This document shows positions 1 through 5,907 of a stretch of DNA of 14,507 nt, piece by piece. This stretch comes from DATJJW01 sp035491935 (GTDB lineage Bacteria; Pseudomonadota; Alphaproteobacteria; ATCC43930; CGMCC-115725), in NCBI GenBank assembly GCA_035491935.1, contig DATJJW010000054.1, positions 1-14,507 on the forward strand, written 5' to 3'. Numbering within the stretch: the stretch's first letter is position 1; each line of letters opens with the position of its first letter. A program made the position numbers and the translations under genes. A model generated the notes under the pieces. It did no database searches and was not told the DNA's origin. It was given only the letters and a program-made list of their open reading frames with translations.

Positions 1-1
1 C

Positions 2-292
2 ATGAACAGCGTTCCAGACATTACCCAGGCTGGCTTCGTTGCCGATGAGTTTCAGGAGATTATCCCCATTGGCGTTACCGGGCGGCCGAACGGTGTCGAT
101 GCTACCGGGAAGCCCGTTTACCAGACGGTGGATGCCACCTATGCGGTGCCGTATCTGGTCGCCCACAATCAGCAAATCCAGAACCAGGCGGATGCTTCCG
201 ACGCTGCGATCACGACGTTGACGACTCGCGTGGCGGCGCTGGAGGCCAAGGCGGTCAATGCCGGCTCTACGACGACGTCTACCGCCACATAG
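2..292 (+). CDS. Phage tail fibre C-terminal intramolecular chaperone domain (S74-like), 5' partial
   Basis: This looks like the last about 96 residues of a phage tail fibre or tailspike. The string GFVADEFQEIIP followed by a VDATGK turn, a YAVPYLVAHNQQI helix and a terminal heptad-like stretch (TTLTTRVAALEAK) matches the usual layout of the Peptidase_S74 chaperone domain: G-[FL]-I-A-x-E, then a Tyr/Pro-x-Leu motif, then a coiled coil. In that family the domain trimerises, helps the fibre fold, and is often cut off by an upstream Ser/Lys dyad. The dyad would lie before the window. The ATG at position 2 is probably an internal methionine, because family members have hundreds of residues upstream, so I treat the gene as partial. 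The gene ends 14 bp before the insertion sequence. Identification rests on recalled family pattern, not on a search. Confidence 0.6.
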   Translation: MNSVPDITQAGFVADEFQEIIPIGVTGRPNGVDATGKPVYQTVDATYAVPYLVAHNQQIQNQADASDAAITTLTTRVAALEAKAVNAGSTTTSTAT

Positions 293-306
293 GACAATAG
301 ACTGTA

Positions 307-330
307 TGTTTAGTCCCAGCATTTTGATGG
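307..330 (+). repeat. Terminal inverted repeat of IS481-family element (transposase 3' end)
   Basis: Begins TGTTTAGTCCC and ends ATTTTGATGG. It pairs with the repeat at 1282-1304 with a few mismatches and a one-base gap. The transposase reading frame (… GLN) runs straight into it, as is common in this family. Confidence 0.7.
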
Positions 331-1248
331 GTAGGATTGAGCCTGAGACGATTGGACTTTTTGTCCATGCTTTGCAGACGAATTCGTAGGGTGTGAGGGT
401 CTTCAGTTTGCGGCCGAAGTTGTAAGCGCTGACAAAGTCTGCGAGGTGCTGGCTAAGTTGGTCGTGATTCTCGTAGTGGAAGCGTTTGACCGTCGCCTCC
501 TTAATGGTGCGGTTCATGCGCTCGACTTGGCCGTTGGTCCAGAGATGCCTGGGCCTTGGTCGTCCGATGGTCGATGTCGTTGGTGGCGCAGGTGTATTCG
601 AAGGCATGAGCCCGGAATACCTCGTCGGCAGCGATGGACTCCTTGATCAACGGCATGGCCGACCCACCGGCACCAGGCGTGGTGAACTGAATGCCGTTGT
701 CGGTTAGCGCGGAGTGCATCTTGTAGGCGATGGCTGCGATCAGCCGACGCAGGAACTCTCCCGAGACGGCGGTCGTGGCTTTCTTATGTAAATCGACGAA
801 GGCAAACTTCGAGGTCCGTTCGCACCTAGGCAACGTCGATGTGGAAATAGCCGATCGGATAGGCCTTGAACTTCCTTGCCGCCGGTTTGTCGCCATCGAC
901 ATCAGGCAAGCGAGAGATGCCATGGCGTTGCAGGCAGCGATGCAGCGACGATCGTGTCAAATGAGGAATTGTAGCCTGCAAGGCATAGGGGCAGTCGTCG
1001 AGCGGCAACAGCGTATGCCTACGGAAAGCGACGATGACCGCCTCGTCCTCGACCGACAGCACCGAGGATCTGGCATCCTTCGGCCCGGTTGGCAGGTCGG
1101 CGACCGAGGTCCGCTTCTTCCACTTCGCAACGGTCTTCTGATTGATGCCGTAGCGCTGGGCCAAGACCCTCAGGCTCTCTTGACTATGTCGTATCGCTCG
1201 ACGGATCGCCTCTGTCGTTGTGGCGCAGCCGTGAAGTACTTGGCCCAT
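307..1248 (-). pseudogene. IS481-family DDE transposase, broken in three frames
   Basis: Three consecutive pieces on the - strand rebuild one rve-type transposase. Piece 1 (1248 to 826) starts MGQVLHG, carries an N-terminal helix-turn-helix (LRVLAQRYGINQKTVAKWK) and ends at FHIDVA, which contains the first catalytic Asp. A TAG at 826-828 stands where the family has a Glu codon, and roughly 37-40 bases are missing just after it. Piece 2 (about 820 to 555) reads RTSKFAFVDLHKKATT through LTDNGIQF, the second catalytic Asp, to NDIDHRTTK. A one-base insertion near 545-555 shifts to piece 3 (down to 307), which reads WTNGQVERMNRTIKEATVKRF with the catalytic Glu and ends near GLN at the inverted repeat. 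All three catalytic residues survive, but no intact protein can be made. Catalytic role assigned from family knowledge. The start MGQV is the usual family start, though an in-frame ATG lies five codons upstream at 1263. Confidence 0.85.
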
Positions 1249-1281
1249 AGCGCATCCTTCCATTCCCTGGAAAACAATGCA

Positions 1282-1304
1282 CCATCAAAATCCGGAATCA
1301 AACA
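1282..1304 (-). repeat. Terminal inverted repeat of IS481-family element (transposase 5' end)
   Basis: Read on the - strand it begins TGTTTGATTCC and ends ATTTTGATGG, matching the other tip. It lies about 34 bp ahead of the transposase start. Confidence 0.7.
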
Positions 1305-1364
1305 GCTGGGCTCGGATCTCGATCTTTCCGCTTATCTCTATCCACTAATCCCAGGAATGCGCTC

Positions 1365-1622
1365 ATGACTATCAAGAAGCCCGTCGTCACCGAGGTGCCG
1401 GACGACAATTCGGCTATCACCCAGCCGACCTCGCCGGGCGCGACCGAGATCCTGGCCAACACCATAATCCAGGTACTGGCCACTCAGCGCAACGCTGCCA
1501 ACGATCAGCTCGTTATGAAAGAAGTCGAGTTGATGCAGGCACGCAGCCAGATCATCGCCTTGCAGGCGCGCATCGCCGGGCTGGAAAAGCTGCTGCCCAA
1601 CGTAGAGGGCGTCGCAGCCTAA
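1365..1622 (+). CDS. Small phage coiled-coil protein, function unknown
   Basis: An 85-residue protein, not recognised by name. Residues 1-25 are Pro/Thr/Asp rich and probably disordered. Residues from about 26 to 77 are helical, with heptad-like spacing in QLVMKEVELMQARSQIIALQARIAGLEKLL, which suggests a coiled coil that could trimerise. An AGGA at 1353-1356 lies 8 bases before the ATG, supporting this start. It originally followed the tail-fibre gene, from which the insertion sequence now separates it by about 1 kb, so it may be a fibre-associated or assembly protein. That role is inference from position. A terminator-like hairpin follows 13 bp after the stop. Confidence 0.6.
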   Translation: MTIKKPVVTEVPDDNSAITQPTSPGATEILANTIIQVLATQRNAANDQLVMKEVELMQARSQIIALQARIAGLEKLLPNVEGVAA

Positions 1623-1635
1623 TCGGCATAAAAGA

Positions 1636-1657
1636 GGACGATTTTATCGCCCTTTTT
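1636..1657 (+). terminator. Rho-independent terminator after the small coiled-coil gene
   Basis: GGACGAT at 1636-1642 pairs with ATCGCCC at 1646-1652 with one mismatch across a TTT loop, followed by five T (1653-1657). It lies 13 bp beyond the stop of the 85-residue gene. Confidence 0.5.
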
Positions 1658-1689
1658 GATATGCAAGCTCGTCTGAAAACTCTGCCGAT

Positions 1690-1990
1690 CTGTCCAAAAA
1701 CGGCCGGGCGGTTGCCCTGCGTCCGACCGTTCATGTTCCAGCCACCTTTGGATAGACCACGGGGCCCACGGGCGGACAAGTTGGTACGCGGCTCCCAACC
1801 TTCCACCGCCACATGGGTGAGCGGGCTGCCGGTATAGGGCTCGATTATAGCGCTCGATCCGCTCGATCACGCCGCGCTCGGCCGCCGCCACGAGGGAGAT
1901 GGCGATGCCCGAGGCAGCGGCGCGGCCGATACGGTGCACAAATGCCATTAGCGGGCGTCTCATCCACTCGGTTTACGCCGCGATGCCGCC
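1690..1990 (-). pseudogene. Remnant of the 3' end of a DEAD-box RNA helicase (RhlE-like)
   Basis: The - strand reads FVHRIGRAAASGIAISLVAAAERGVIERIERY (about 1948-1850), which is helicase motif VI and what follows it in DEAD-box proteins (usual form HRIGRTARAGASGIAISL), with about three residues missing after HRIGR. At 1833-1858 a 13-bp tandem duplication breaks the frame. Removing one copy restores IERYTGSPLTHVAVEGWEPR, the normal RhlE-type continuation, followed by a Gly/Arg-rich tail (about 1782-1690). Upstream, VDETPAN in a second frame resembles the D-x-P-E-T-P stretch that precedes motif VI, implying another frameshift near 1955-1960. Motifs I to V are absent or unrecognisable. It lies antisense inside phage-derived genes and cannot make a working helicase. 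Firmly visible part is about 1783-1950; the outer limits are estimates. Confidence 0.6.
1833..1858 (-). repeat. 13-bp tandem duplication in the helicase remnant
   Basis: On the - strand the unit ATCGAGCGCTATA (1858-1846) is followed directly by ATCGAGCCCTATA (1845-1833), 12 of 13 bases identical. Thirteen is not a multiple of three, so the duplication itself shifts the helicase frame. Confidence 0.85.
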
Positions 1991-2034
1991 TCAACGGCGA
2001 CAGAGCCGTTCCATGCCTTCCCGAAAGGAACCCC

Positions 2035-2292
2035 ATGCTGATTCACGAGAGCTGCATGACGCCGGAGGAGCGCGACCGGCTGACCCGCAACGAAGTGCGC
2101 ATCGATGTCGTTTGCGCCGATGTCGCCGAGATCAAACTGACGATTGGCGAGGCCAATACCCGGCTGCGTTCCATCGAGCAGACTTTGTCCGAAGCGCAAG
2201 GCGGCTGGCGCACCATCATGCTGCTGGGCGGCGTTGGGGCCACCCTGGGCGCTGCACTCACCCACATGTTCACCACCCTGTTCCATCGATGA
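2035..2292 (+). CDS. XhlA-like / holin-like small membrane protein of phage lysis cassette
   Basis: An 85-residue protein with a charged amphipathic N-terminal half (MTPEERDRLTRNEVRIDVVCADVAEIKLTIGEANTRLRSIEQTLSEAQ) and one hydrophobic helix at about residues 58-80 (WRTIMLLGGVGATLGAALTHMF). Coiled N-terminus plus single C-terminal membrane helix is the plan of the hemolysin XhlA family, which helps phage lysins reach the wall. It sits 10 bp upstream of the cell wall hydrolase, the expected place for a holin or lysis helper. GAAAGGA ends a few bases before the ATG at 2035; the frame is open further upstream, but those starts lack a ribosome site and overlap the helicase remnant. Membrane placement is visible; the lysis role is inferred from context. 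Confidence 0.6.
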   Translation: MLIHESCMTPEERDRLTRNEVRIDVVCADVAEIKLTIGEANTRLRSIEQTLSEAQGGWRTIMLLGGVGATLGAALTHMFTTLFHR

Positions 2293-2297
2293 GGAGG
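2291..2297 (+). promoter_or_regulatory. Strong ribosome binding site of the cell wall hydrolase
   Basis: GAGGAGG lies 5 bases before the ATG at 2303 and overlaps the stop codon of the upstream membrane-protein gene, so the two are probably translationally coupled. Confidence 0.7.
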
Positions 2298-2302
2298 TTG
2301 CC

Positions 2303-2761
2303 ATGACCATACGCGCGGCCAGCACTTTGACAGCCGTCGCCTTGACATATGAACCGGGCGAACTCGACACGCTGACGCGCACGGTATGGGGCGAGGCGCG
2401 CGGGGAGGCAGATGCCGGCCGGGTGGCAGTCGCCTGGTGCATCCGCAACCGGGCGAGCATCCGGCCGGTCGCCTGGTGGGGTGGTTCGATCGGCGCCGTA
2501 TGCCGGAAGCCCCGGCAGTTCTCATGCTGGAACGAGGAAGACCCGAACTGCGCGAAGCTGACGGCACTCGCAGTGGACGATCCGTTGTACCAGCACATCC
2601 TAGGGCTGTGCCGTGATGTGCTTGCCGGCAGGGTTCCGGACTCGACCGGTGGTGCCGATCATTATCAGGTCATTGGTACCGGTGCCGCCTGGTCACATGG
2701 CAAAAAACCGTCGGCAATCATTGGTCGACACGCATTCTATCGTCTTGGGCCCAATGCGTGA
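2303..2761 (+). CDS. SleB-type cell wall hydrolase, probable prophage endolysin
   Basis: A 152-residue protein of the Hydrolase_2 (SleB/CwlJ-like) family. Residues 22-53 read DTLTRTVWGEARGEADAGRVAVAWCIRNRAS, matching the family core in which the Glu of GEARGE (here Glu31) is the likely catalytic acid of a lytic transglycosylase or muramidase-like reaction on peptidoglycan. The later parts FSCWNEEDPN and DSTGGADHYQ also fit family members. No signal peptide is visible, so export would depend on the holin-like neighbour. The length equals phage versions of the domain rather than the longer spore proteins. It closes the prophage segment; no spanin gene is seen after it. Confidence 0.75.
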   Translation: MTIRAASTLTAVALTYEPGELDTLTRTVWGEARGEADAGRVAVAWCIRNRASIRPVAWWGGSIGAVCRKPRQFSCWNEEDPNCAKLTALAVDDPLYQHILGLCRDVLAGRVPDSTGGADHYQVIGTGAAWSHGKKPSAIIGRHAFYRLGPNA

Positions 2762-2860
2762 CCGTGCCGAAAACCCTTATCAAAGGTAGAAAATTATCGA
2801 CGTACACCCGCTAAGCGATTGGAAAGGAGGCCGGATCGCGACCCTTCGACAATAAAGATG

Positions 2861-2900
2861 CGAAAAAACCAGGCCCTACTCTCTCTCTGGTGGTTTTTTT
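2861..2900. terminator. Hairpin terminator, usable on both strands
   Basis: AAAAAACCA (2863-2871) pairs with TGGTTTTTT (2891-2899). The arms are separated by a pyrimidine-rich loop containing CTCTCTCTCT. An A-tract before and a T-tract after give a U-tract on either strand. It lies about 100 bp beyond the endolysin stop. Confidence 0.55.
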
Positions 2901-3080
2901 CGTCGCTTGGCAACTTTTATATTTTTGTCCAAGTCTTTGGCCATTAGAACGAGCTAAGTGTATGGTTCGTGAAACATCTTTCAGACCACGTTTACATTTA
3001 GCACGCAAGAATCACGAGGCGTTTCCCGTGGGAGACTCTGGGCAGGGTGCAATGGCGCGCACATTCATCATTCGATCCCG

Positions 3081-3105
3081 GATATTCCCTTATAAGTGGT
3101 ATATC
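3081..3105. promoter_or_regulatory. Dyad symmetric element ahead of the XRE regulator, possible operator
   Basis: GATATTCCC on the left and GTGGTATATC on the right flank a central palindrome TTATAA. The arms match at most positions when one is reversed. The element ends 4 bp before the ATG at 3110, so a bound repressor would block transcription or early elongation. Autoregulation is inferred, not shown. Confidence 0.3.
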
Positions 3106-3109
3106 TGAT

Positions 3110-3634
3110 ATGAATCTCAAGAAAACCGACGGCTTTACGGCGCGCCGACGCGGCGATCCCGACCCGGTCGACATCCATGTCGGCGGCCGTATCCGCATGC
3201 GTCGCATCTTGTTGGGGCTAAGCCAGGAAACGGTTGCCAGCCAATTGGGCATCAGTTTCCAGCAGTTGCAGAAATACGAGAGCGGCGCTAACCGCATCAG
3301 TGCGAGCCGGCTCTATGACGTGGCATACTGTCTCAACGCGCCGGTCGCCTATTTCTTCGCCGAGATGCCCGAAGAAGTGCGTTATACCGATGCGGTGGAG
3401 GACAATACGTCCGACGTTTTGAACGCGACACGCGAGGCGGGCGACAAACATTCGCCGACCGCCCAGGCAGTGATGCAGAACCGGACGACCTTGGACCTCA
3501 TCCGTGATTTCTACCGGATCACCTCGACGCAACAGCAACGATGCATCCTCGACCTCATCCGCGCCATGGCCGAGACCGCGGCCCGCCGTCAGGCGATGGA
3601 TGGCCAAGACCTCAGCACGGGCAATCCCGCCTGA
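3110..3634 (+). CDS. XRE-family helix-turn-helix transcriptional regulator
   Basis: A 174-residue protein with an HTH_3 (Cro/CI-type) domain at about residues 20-78: IHVGGRIRMRRILLGLSQETVASQLGISFQQLQKYESGANRISASRLYDVA. The recognition helix is around ISFQQLQKYE. This is followed by APVAYFFAEMP, a pattern very common in alphaproteobacterial regulators of this type, and a C-terminal helical region (about 120-160, TLDLIRDFYRITSTQQQRCILDLIRAMAE) that probably dimerises. The ATG at 3110 is preferred because the domain begins soon after it. A GTG at 3047 in the same frame would add 21 residues without a clear ribosome site. The gene stands alone between the prophage remnant and a convergent gene. 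Its targets are unknown; it may control its own promoter through the dyad at 3081-3105. Confidence 0.8.
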   Translation: MNLKKTDGFTARRRGDPDPVDIHVGGRIRMRRILLGLSQETVASQLGISFQQLQKYESGANRISASRLYDVAYCLNAPVAYFFAEMPEEVRYTDAVEDNTSDVLNATREAGDKHSPTAQAVMQNRTTLDLIRDFYRITSTQQQRCILDLIRAMAETAARRQAMDGQDLSTGNPA

Positions 3635-3689
3635 TCGACTCCATGACAGCGGCTCCCCGCGACCGATCCCGAACCGGCCAGTCCGCTTC

Positions 3690-4310
3690 CTATTGTGCGG
3701 GAACCGGCGCCGCGTCTGGGGCCAGCATCGCGCCTCGACAGAAATGCCAGCTCCTGACCGTGGGCTTGCTGCCGGCCAGACGATAGAGCAGGACATATTG
3801 CGGCGCACCCTCACCGGCCCGCGTCAACAGGATCTGGAAGCGGTTGCCGGGGCAGGGTTGATGCTGCTCGGATAGCCGGAGCGCCGTGCCCTTGACGTCG
3901 AGGCAGGGGCGCAGCAAGCGGGGCGGCAATTGGGTGAGCGGCGGCATGGCATGGCCGTCCAGGGTCAGGAAATAATTGACCGCCTTGCCGCCGCGTATGC
4001 GTGCCTGCAGGTCCAATCGGCCGAAGCTTGCCTTATAGAGGCCCGCCTCCTGGACGCCATCCGGCCCGGGCACGGTGATGCCATGGATGGTGAAGGCCGC
4101 GCATTCCAGGGCCTGGGAAGGCACACGACGTTTCACAGGCTTGGCGGCCGCGGGTTTAGCTGGTTTTTTCGCCGTCGGAGCATTGTCGGCCAGTGCCGGC
4201 GACAGGATGAGCGGCCCCGCCAATCCAGCCAGCATCGCCATCCAGCGCCAAGAGACGCTCCAAGTAAGGCACCGGGCCGGCCACCCGTTCAGGCTTCTCG
4301 TCCAATCCAT
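3690..4310 (-). CDS. Secreted protein of unknown function with four cysteines
   Basis: A 206-residue protein, not recognised. Residues 1-41 look like a Sec signal peptide, with basic residues (R5, R13, R22), a hydrophobic core (MAMLAGLAGPLILSPALA) and an ALA-type cleavage site before Asp42. Residues 44-64 form an Ala/Lys/Pro linker. The rest contains Cys70, Cys136, Cys153 and Cys191, which could form two disulfides in the periplasm, in a mostly beta-like sequence (YKASFGRLDLQARIRGGKAVNYFLTLDG). It diverges from ccmA, so it may share a promoter region with the cytochrome c maturation genes, and it converges on the XRE regulator 55 bp away. The start at 4310 is chosen because it gives a full signal peptide; the in-frame ATGs at residues 24 and 26 would remove the basic end. 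A likeness to small IalB-type periplasmic proteins was considered, but is not supported by a motif. Confidence 0.6.
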   Translation of the reverse strand: MDWTRSLNGWPARCLTWSVSWRWMAMLAGLAGPLILSPALADNAPTAKKPAKPAAAKPVKRRVPSQALECAAFTIHGITVPGPDGVQEAGLYKASFGRLDLQARIRGGKAVNYFLTLDGHAMPPLTQLPPRLLRPCLDVKGTALRLSEQHQPCPGNRFQILLTRAGEGAPQYVLLYRLAGSKPTVRSWHFCRGAMLAPDAAPVPAQ

Positions 4311-4477
4311 CGTTTCCCGGTCCCGTCACGAGAGGCTCGACGGAAATCTGGCCGATTTCATCGCGTCTGTCACGGGGCCAGTGATGGAGGTGTATCGTCG
4401 GGTCTGTTTCCTGGCGTCGCGCGTGCCGGTGATGTAATACCCGAAAGTTGAAGAGGGCTGACAACCGGTTTGCCCGT

Positions 4478-4485
4478 GGAGAGGG
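4478..4485 (+). promoter_or_regulatory. Ribosome binding site of ccmA
   Basis: GGAGAGGG lies 5 bases before the GTG at 4491 and 11 before the ATG at 4497, favouring the GTG start slightly. It argues against the upstream TTG at 4470. Confidence 0.5.
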
Positions 4486-4490
4486 CTCGT

Positions 4491-5180
4491 GTGTCGATGG
4501 ACAGGGCGCCGGGGTTGCGCGCGGAAGGCTTGGGGTTGCGGCGCGGCGGCAGGCGGCTTTTCTCCGGGTTGGGCTTCGAGGCCGGACCGGGGGCCGCCCT
4601 CATCCTCTCCGGCCCTAATGGCAGCGGCAAATCAAGCCTGCTGCGCCTGTTGGCCGGGTTGGCGCGTCCCGAAGCCGGCAACCTCTCCTGGCAAGGCAGG
4701 CCAGTCGTCGACGACCTCGACGCCTATCAAGCCAGTCTCCATCTCGTCGGCCATCAGGATGGGCTGCGTCCGATCCTGACCGTGGCAGAGACACTGCGTT
4801 TCTGGATCGAGGTCGCCGGCGAGGCGCCGGCCGATGGCGAGACCGGCACGGCGGCGCTGGCGGCACTTGGCCTGGAGGCCTTAGGTCGGACGCCTTGCCG
4901 GCTGTTGTCGTCCGGGCAGCGACGGCGGCTGGCGCTGGCCCGGTTGCTGACGGCGCCGCGGCCGCTCTGGCTGCTCGACGAGCCTGCCGTCGGTCTCGAC
5001 CAGGCGGCCTTGGGCCTGCTGGCGGGAGTGCTGGCCCGCCATCGCGCGGGCGGCGGCACCATCATCCTCTCCACCCATCAGCCGCTCGACCTGCCCGATG
5101 CGATCACTCTCGATCTTGCGGATTTCCGGCCGGCGCTCTCACCCGCCGCGACCGCCGATCTCGTCTGGGACGGTATCTGA
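4491..5180 (+). CDS. ccmA: CcmA, heme exporter ABC ATP-binding subunit
   Basis: CcmA is the ATPase of the CcmAB(CD) transporter in System I cytochrome c maturation. ATP hydrolysis on the cytoplasmic face is needed to release holo-CcmE from CcmC. Counting from the GTG start, Walker A is GPNGSGKSS (41-49), the ABC signature is LSSGQRRRLALARLL (139-153), Walker B is LWLLDEPAVGLD (159-170), and the switch histidine is in STHQ (196). The length of 229 residues is near the usual 200-215. Start choice: GTG 4491 by ribosome-site spacing; ATG 4497 is two codons downstream and nearly as good. ccmB follows after 3 bases, so the two subunits are co-translated. The gene opens the ccm cluster and diverges from the secreted-protein gene. 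Confidence 0.95.
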   Translation: MSMDRAPGLRAEGLGLRRGGRRLFSGLGFEAGPGAALILSGPNGSGKSSLLRLLAGLARPEAGNLSWQGRPVVDDLDAYQASLHLVGHQDGLRPILTVAETLRFWIEVAGEAPADGETGTAALAALGLEALGRTPCRLLSSGQRRRLALARLLTAPRPLWLLDEPAVGLDQAALGLLAGVLARHRAGGGTIILSTHQPLDLPDAITLDLADFRPALSPAATADLVWDGI

Positions 5181-5183
5181 GTC

Positions 5184-5849
5184 ATGCGCGGCCTTATCGC
5201 CCTCATCCGCCGCGACCTGGCTCTGGCGCTGCGCCAGGGCGGCGACGCCGCTATCGCCGTGCTGTTCTTCGTGCTGGCCGCCATGCTCTTCGCCTTTGGT
5301 ATCGGACCGGAGCCGGGCGAGCTGTCGCGCGTGGCATCCGGGATCATCTGGGTGACGGCACTCTTGGCGGCGCTGCTCGGCCTCGACCGGCTGTTCCAGG
5401 CCGATTGGGAAGATGGCACGCTCGACATCCTGGCGCTGTCGCCGATCCCACTCGAGATGGTCGTCCTGGCCAAGGCCGCGGCCCATTGGCTGCTCGCTGG
5501 CTTGCCGCTGCTCCTGGCGACGCCGTTGGTGGGATTGCTTCTGCATCTCGACACGGCGAGTCTGCCGGCGCTCATCGCCGCCATGGCACTCGGCACGCCC
5601 AGCCTCAGCCTGATCGGCACCGTCGGCGCGGCGCTGACATTGGGTGCACGGCGCGGCGGGGTGCTGGTCTCGTTGCTGGTGTTGCCTCTGGAAATTCCGG
5701 TGCTTATCTTCGGCACGGCGGCGGTTTCTGCCATCCTGTCCGACAGGGCGGCAGCGACGCCCTTCCTGCTCTTGGGCGCGATCCTGGCGGGAGCGCTGGC
5801 GTTGGGGCCGTGGGCCGCGGCGGCGGCGTTGCGCCAAGCCCTTGAATAA
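5184..5849 (+). CDS. ccmB: CcmB, heme exporter ABC permease subunit
   Basis: The membrane partner of CcmA, 221 residues, the usual family length. It starts MRGLIALIRRDLALALRQGGD, the typical CcmB N-terminal amphipathic segment, and has about six hydrophobic spans (roughly 24-44, 49-69, 100-122, 125-148, 158-180, 192-215). The run LDRLFQADWEDGTLDILALSP (about 71-91) is the conserved cytoplasmic loop of the family, which contacts the ATPase. It follows ccmA by 3 bp. A 58-bp gap separates it from ccmC, the only clear break in the cluster. Confidence 0.95.
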   Translation: MRGLIALIRRDLALALRQGGDAAIAVLFFVLAAMLFAFGIGPEPGELSRVASGIIWVTALLAALLGLDRLFQADWEDGTLDILALSPIPLEMVVLAKAAAHWLLAGLPLLLATPLVGLLLHLDTASLPALIAAMALGTPSLSLIGTVGAALTLGARRGGVLVSLLVLPLEIPVLIFGTAAVSAILSDRAAATPFLLLGAILAGALALGPWAAAAALRQALE

Positions 5850-5907
5850 TTGCCTTAAAGTAGAATAGGGCTGGCATGAAAAGACGAAAATAGGCGTATC
5901 AAGGGAT

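Larger units (their letters stand above)
307..1304 (-). mobile_element. IS481-family insertion sequence, degenerate
   Basis: The element is bounded by imperfect inverted repeats of 23-24 bp (307-330 and the complement of 1282-1304). Both begin TGTTT and both contain ATTTTGATGG, with the typical IS481 TGT tip. Between them lies one transposase read on the - strand, now broken. The length of 998 bp is slightly under the roughly 1.05 kb expected for the family and fits the internal deletion seen in the transposase. The flanks (actgta on the left, gctggg on the right) show no direct target-site duplication, so the insertion is old, was rearranged, or one flank was lost. It sits between the tail-fibre gene and the next small phage gene. 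Confidence 0.8.
2762..3109. other. Intergenic region, relatively AT-rich, no supported gene
   Basis: About 350 bp between the endolysin and the XRE regulator. It contains a hairpin terminator (2861-2900) and a dyad just before the regulator (3081-3105). An open frame across 2890-3108 has no ribosome site and no recognisable product. It may be the right-hand boundary of the prophage, but no attachment repeat or tRNA gene could be seen. Confidence 0.5.

Noticed and set aside
301..1310. Target-site duplication around the insertion sequence
   Set aside because: The flanks actgta and gctggg do not match in any short register.
3052..3108. 18-codon frame (MARTFIIRSRIFPYKWYI) ending just before the XRE start
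   Set aside because: Could be a leader peptide, but its start has no convincing ribosome site and the end coincides with the dyad; the support is too weak.
4470..4490. TTG start for ccmA at 4470
   Set aside because: The ribosome site lies downstream of it, inside what would be coding sequence; GTG 4491 or ATG 4497 fits better.
5139..5837. Long - strand frames opposite ccmA and ccmB
   Set aside because: Low-complexity Arg/Gln-rich translations, no ribosome site, fully covered by clear ccm genes on the other strand.
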